A stretch of DNA of 64,000 nucleotides from Streptomyces actinomycinicus. GTDB lineage: Bacteria > Actinomycetota > Actinomycetes > Streptomycetales > Streptomycetaceae. Below are positions 60,675-64,000 of this stretch, piece after piece. Numbering within the stretch: the stretch's first letter is position 1; each line of letters begins with the position of its first letter. The notes under the pieces were generated by a model. It worked only from the letters and a program-made list of their open reading frames with translations, had not been told where the DNA came from and did no database searches. The translations under genes were made by a program, and so were the position numbers. Where the stretch lies: positions 402,972 through 466,971 of the forward strand of contig NZ_JAERRK010000005.1 of assembly GCF_016741775.1 (NCBI RefSeq), in the 5' to 3' direction.

Positions 60675-63170
60675 TTACCGGCCGGCGCTGTCCACGACCG
60701 CCGACCACTCGTCGAGCAGGGCCTGCGCGGATGCGTCGTCCGGCCCCTCGGCCCACAGGTGGGTGACCGCCTCGGCCGGGTCGGGCAGCACCATCACCCA
60801 GCGCCCGTCGGTCTCCACGACCCGCACACCGTCCGTCGTGTCGACAAAGCGATCTCCGGCTGCCTCGACCACCCGCCGCATCACCAGGCCCTTGACGGCC
60901 CAGGGAGTCGCCAGGTCCCGCTTGAGGACGTGGGCCCGCGGAATCCGCGCGTCGATCTGGCTCAGGGTGAGCTGCGTCCGCGCCACCAGCCCGATGAGCC
61001 GCACGAAGGCCGCCGTGCCGTCGTAGACTCCGCTGAACTCGGGGACGATGAAGCCGCCCTTGCCGTCACCACCGAAGATGGTGCCCTCTTCGCGCCCCAC
61101 GCGCGTGAGGTCGTCGGGCGAGGTGGTGGTCCACTCGACCTGGGTGCCGTGATAGGCGGCCACCTGTTCGGCGATCCGGGTCGTGGTCACCGGCAGCGCC
61201 ACACGCCCGCTGCGCCGCTCAGCGGCGACCAGGTCCAGCATCACCAGCAGCGCCCGGTCGTCCTCGATGATCCGGCCCTTCTCGTCCACGAGCGACAGCC
61301 GCTCGCCGACGGGGTCGAACCGCACGCCGAACGCCGCACCCGAGGACGCCACGATCTCCCCGAGCCGCACCAGCCCGTTCCGCCGCATGTCGCCCGTTTC
61401 CGTGGGCCTGGACTCGTCGAGGCCGGGGTTGATGGTCAGCGAGTCCACACCGAGCTTGCCGAGCAGGCTGGGCAGTACGAGGCCGGCGCTGCCGTTCGAG
61501 GCGTCCACGACGACCTTGAGACCGGATTCCGCTATCCCGGTCGTGTCCACGTTCCGCAGCAGCGATCCGGTGTACGAGTCGAAGACGCTCGCCGGGAAGT
61601 AGAGGTCACCGATTTCACCGGGGAAGGCCCGCCGGTACTCCTGCCGCGCGAACACCCGGTCCAGCTTGCGCTGGCTGCCCTGCGAGAGGTCGGCGCCCTG
61701 CCCGTCGAAGAACATGATGTCGACGGAGTCCGGGACGCCCGGCGAGGTACGGATCATGATGCCGCCGGCGCTGCCGCGCGCGGTCTGCTGCCGCGCCACG
61801 GGCAGGGGGACGTTCTCCAGGTCTCGCACGTCGATGGCGCTGGCCTGGAGAGCGGAGATCACCGCACGCTTGAGCGCGCGGGCGCCCCTGGAGTGGTCGC
61901 GGGCGGTGGTGACCGTGGAGCCCTTCTTCAGGGTCGTCGCGTAGGCCCCGGCGAGCCGCACCGCCAGCTCGGGCGTGATCTCGACGTTCAGGATGCCGGA
62001 GACGCCCCGGGCGCCGAACAGATTGGCCTGGCCCCTGGACTCCCAGATCACCGAGGTGTTGACGAAGGCGCCGGCCTCGATGGTCTTGAACGGGTACACG
62101 CGCACGTTGCCCTGGACGATCGATTCTTCACCGATCAGGCACTCGTCGCCGATGACCGCGCCGTCCTCGATACGGGCGGCACGCATGATGTCGGTGTTCT
62201 TGCCGACGACGCATCCCCGCAGATTGCTGTGCTGCCCGACGTACACGTTGTCGTGCACGACGGCCTTGTGCAGGAAGGCACCGTTCTTGACGACGACGTT
62301 CGATCCGACGACCGTGTGCTCGCGGATCTCCGCGCCTGCCTCGACCTTGGCGTAGTCGCCGATGTACAGCGGCCCGCGCAGCACGGCGTCGGGGTGCACC
62401 TCTGCGCCTTCGGCGACCCAGACACCGGGCGAGATCTCGAAGCCGTCGATGTCGACGTTGACTTTGCCTTCGAGCACGTCGGCCTGGGCCTTCACATAGC
62501 TCTCGTGCGTGCCGACGTCCTCCCAGTAACCCTCGGCAACATAGCCGTAAACCGGCTTGCCTTCCTTCATCAGCTGCGGGAAGACATCGCCGGACCAGTC
62601 GACCGGAACATCGGGTTCGACGTAGTTGAAGACCTCGGGCTCCATGACATAGATGCCCGTGTTGACCGTGTCCGAGAAGACCTGGCCCCAGGTCGGCTTC
62701 TCCAGGAAGCGTTCGACCTGTCCTTCCTCGTCGACGATGGTGATGCCGAACTCGAGCGGATTGGGCACACGGGTCAGACAGACCGTGACCAGCGCGCCCT
62801 TCTCCTTATGGAAATTGATCAGATCAGTGAGGTCGAAGTCGGTCAGCGCATCGCCGGAGATGACGAGGAAGGCATCGTCCTTCAACGCCTCTTCGGCGTT
62901 CTTGACGCTTCCGGCGGTACCGAGTGGCTTCTCCTCATTGGCATAGGTGAGCTCCATGCCGAGTTCTTCGCCGTCGCCGAAGTAGTTCTTGACGAGGGAG
63001 GCCAGGAACTGCACGGTGACGACGGTCTCGGTGAGCCCGTGCCTTTTGAGCAGCCGTAGCACGTGCTCCATGATCGGGCGATTGGCCACGGGCAGGAGCG
63101 GCTTGGGCATGCTAGAGGTCATGGGGCGCAGGCGCGTGCCTTCGCCCCCGGCCATCACGACGGCCTTCAT
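60675..63170 (-). CDS. Sugar nucleotidyltransferase / phosphomannomutase-like fusion (ManC-like), degenerate mutase domain
   Basis: An 831-residue fusion. The N-terminal transferase has GGEGTRLRP at residues 8-16 and the follow-on lysine at 23 ([10 protein letters not shown]), followed by a left-handed beta-helix (about 240-375). The C-terminal half is a phosphomannomutase-like fold, but its motifs are altered: the phosphoserine loop reads [10 protein letters not shown], the metal loop DxDxDR reads [10 protein letters not shown], and the sugar loop is GDGKGGF. Mutase activity is therefore doubtful. The ATG at 63170 follows GGAGGAGG. Annotated homologues are called mannose-1-phosphate guanylyltransferases, which would make GDP-mannose. 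Confidence 0.9.
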   Translation of the reverse strand: MKAVVMAGGEGTRLRPMTSSMPKPLLPVANRPIMEHVLRLLKRHGLTETVVTVQFLASLVKNYFGDGEELGMELTYANEEKPLGTAGSVKNAEEALKDDAFLVISGDALTDFDLTDLINFHKEKGALVTVCLTRVPNPLEFGITIVDEEGQVERFLEKPTWGQVFSDTVNTGIYVMEPEVFNYVEPDVPVDWSGDVFPQLMKEGKPVYGYVAEGYWEDVGTHESYVKAQADVLEGKVNVDIDGFEISPGVWVAEGAEVHPDAVLRGPLYIGDYAKVEAGAEIREHTVVGSNVVVKNGAFLHKAVVHDNVYVGQHSNLRGCVVGKNTDIMRAARIEDGAVIGDECLIGEESIVQGNVRVYPFKTIEAGAFVNTSVIWESRGQANLFGARGVSGILNVEITPELAVRLAGAYATTLKKGSTVTTARDHSRGARALKRAVISALQASAIDVRDLENVPLPVARQQTARGSAGGIMIRTSPGVPDSVDIMFFDGQGADLSQGSQRKLDRVFARQEYRRAFPGEIGDLYFPASVFDSYTGSLLRNVDTTGIAESGLKVVVDASNGSAGLVLPSLLGKLGVDSLTINPGLDESRPTETGDMRRNGLVRLGEIVASSGAAFGVRFDPVGERLSLVDEKGRIIEDDRALLVMLDLVAAERRSGRVALPVTTTRIAEQVAAYHGTQVEWTTTSPDDLTRVGREEGTIFGGDGKGGFIVPEFSGVYDGTAAFVRLIGLVARTQLTLSQIDARIPRAHVLKRDLATPWAVKGLVMRRVVEAAGDRFVDTTDGVRVVETDGRWVMVLPDPAEAVTHLWAEGPDDASAQALLDEWSAVVDSAGR

Positions 63171-63284
63171 GTCGGAAGCGTCCTCCTCCAAGAGACGACG
63201 GTCTAGCCGACTTCACCCGTCCAGATTGTCCCGCACTTTTCCCCCGCGGGCCATCGAGGCGTCAGGTCTGGACAATCGCCGAGC

Positions 63285-63893
63285 TCAATCGGCCGTGGCG
63301 TCCGCGCGAACCAATCGGCGGACCTGTACCACGTAAAGCACTCCTGCCCACCAGTAGAGGGTTGTACCCCATCCGGCGAACGCCCATCCGAAAACGGCGG
63401 CAAGGGAGGCGAGCCAGCCCGTGCCGTCGCTGAGGAGCAGAAGCGGGAAGGCGTACATCAGGTTGAAGGTTGCGGCCTTGCCCAGGAAGTTCACCTGCGG
63501 CGGCGGGTACCCGTGCCGGCGGAGGATACCCACCATCACCAGGAGAACCAGTTCTCTCACCAGCAGCAGGGCGGTCAGCCAGAGGGGCAGGATCTCGCGC
63601 CAGGTGAGACCGACCAGCGTGGAGAGGACGTACAGCCGGTCCGCGGCGGGGTCGAGGAGCCGGCCCAGGCTGCTGATCTGGTTCCAGCGCCGGGCGAGCT
63701 TGCCGTCGAGATAGTCGCTGACCCCGCTCAGCGCCAGGATGAGGAGGGCCCAGCCATCGCTCTTAGGACCTCCGAACTCCGGCCTGAGGATCAACCACAG
63801 GAACAGGGGTACGCCGACGAGCCGTGCCATGCTGAGGATGTTGGGGATGGTGAGGACCCGGTCTGTCTGGACACGGGTCTCCTGGACCTCCAC
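63285..63893 (-). CDS. CDP-diacylglycerol-type phosphatidyltransferase (PgsA2-like)
   Basis: A 202-residue integral membrane enzyme with the family motif D-x2-DG-x2-AR-x8-G-x3-D-x3-D at residues 60-85 (begins DYLDGKLARR). Together with the neighbouring order it matches mycobacterial Rv1822 (PgsA2), a CDP-alcohol phosphotransferase of debated substrate; phosphatidylglycerol-phosphate or cardiolipin synthesis is possible. The GTG at 63893 has GGAGG 8 bases before it. It is the right-most gene of the conserved block and is followed by a terminator facing the next gene to the right. Confidence 0.88.
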   Translation of the reverse strand: MEVQETRVQTDRVLTIPNILSMARLVGVPLFLWLILRPEFGGPKSDGWALLILALSGVSDYLDGKLARRWNQISSLGRLLDPAADRLYVLSTLVGLTWREILPLWLTALLLVRELVLLVMVGILRRHGYPPPQVNFLGKAATFNLMYAFPLLLLSDGTGWLASLAAVFGWAFAGWGTTLYWWAGVLYVVQVRRLVRADATAD

Positions 63894-63954
63894 CCGGGGG
63901 CCTCCTGTGCGAAACGAGCCAACGATGCCCACTGACCTTACCTCAACGCAAAAA

Positions 63955-63991
63955 AGCTCCGGCCCCTGGGCAGTGCCCAAGAGCCGGAGCT
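63955..63991 (-). terminator. Rho-independent terminator for a gene to the right
   Basis: AGCTCCGGC (63955-63963) pairs with GCCGGAGCT (63983-63991). On the minus strand the stem is followed by a run of six T residues, so it would end a minus-strand transcript entering from beyond the window. Confidence 0.82.
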
Positions 63992-64000
63992 GTAAAAGGA

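Noticed and set aside
60612..63059. 815-codon + strand frame
   Set aside because: Antisense to the ManC-like gene, with no recognisable domain.

Overview
This window comes from the chromosome of a high-GC actinomycete, almost certainly a Streptomyces. Third codon positions are strongly G/C-biased, GTG starts are common, and the gene families are typical of the genus. From memory, the order ung / two fabG-like SDR genes / Rieske lipoprotein / ... / gcvP / dinB / MerR-BFN-MerR-FHA / DUF881-Sbp-DUF881 / ManC-like / PgsA-like resembles the S. coelicolor SCO134x-SCO1389 region, and the right end also matches the M. tuberculosis Rv1822-Rv1832 neighbourhood. These comparisons are recollection, not a search. 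No rRNA, intact tRNA, insertion sequence or CRISPR array is visible.

Left part (1-16,909). Mostly small metabolic and regulatory units: the C-terminal part of an apolipoprotein N-acyltransferase; a TetR-controlled FAD-monooxygenase/Gfo-Idh operon with two clear palindromic operators; ung; an orphan peptide-binding lipoprotein; two SDR oxidoreductases; a HipA-like kinase translationally coupled to a DUF3037 protein; a Rieske lipoprotein; a cysteine-hydrolase-fold protein without the usual cysteine; a LysR/EamA pair; and a MocR/PNPOx-like pair around a perfect palindrome.

Middle part (16,962-32,965). An accessory polysaccharide locus with the parts of a Wzx/Wzy pathway: initiating phosphosugar transferase, GDP-mannose dehydratase and GDP-fucose synthase, two GT4 glycosyltransferases, a hexapeptide acyltransferase, a polymerase-like membrane protein, a chain-length/BY-kinase-like protein carrying a large tandem-repeat insertion, and a flippase. 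It also has a CDP-alcohol module (cytidylyltransferase plus CDP-alcohol phosphotransferase), an exported repeat protein likely to be a beta-propeller, and an exported beta-helix (pectate-lyase-like) protein. This is the most unusual part of the window. A reasonable reading is a GDP-fucose-dependent, possibly phospho-alcohol-decorated, surface glycan.

Next part (33,004-49,791). Single genes and pairs: EamA transporter, Clp-N protein, SRPBCC protein, PadR, a MarR/MFS efflux operon, DUF2625, PhzF, a CPBP-family membrane protein, a glutamate-cysteine-ligase-like enzyme, DUF5999, a universal stress protein, a large APC-type transporter, and two small molybdate-binding TOBE proteins.

Right part (49,821-64,000). 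A conserved core block, mostly on the minus strand. gcvP sits behind a tandem glycine riboswitch. Then come DNA polymerase IV, a MerR regulator, a bifunctional nuclease, an FtsR-like MerR, a GarA-like FHA protein, the DUF881-Sbp-DUF881 trio, a nucleotidyltransferase/phosphomannomutase-like fusion whose mutase domain looks degenerate, and a PgsA-like phosphatidyltransferase. Transcription of the block runs right to left from pgsA-like towards the second MerR gene, with several 4-base stop/start overlaps.

Intragenic tandem repeats recur (polymerase-like, chain-length and polIV genes), and short REP-like palindromic elements lie both between genes and inside one coding sequence.
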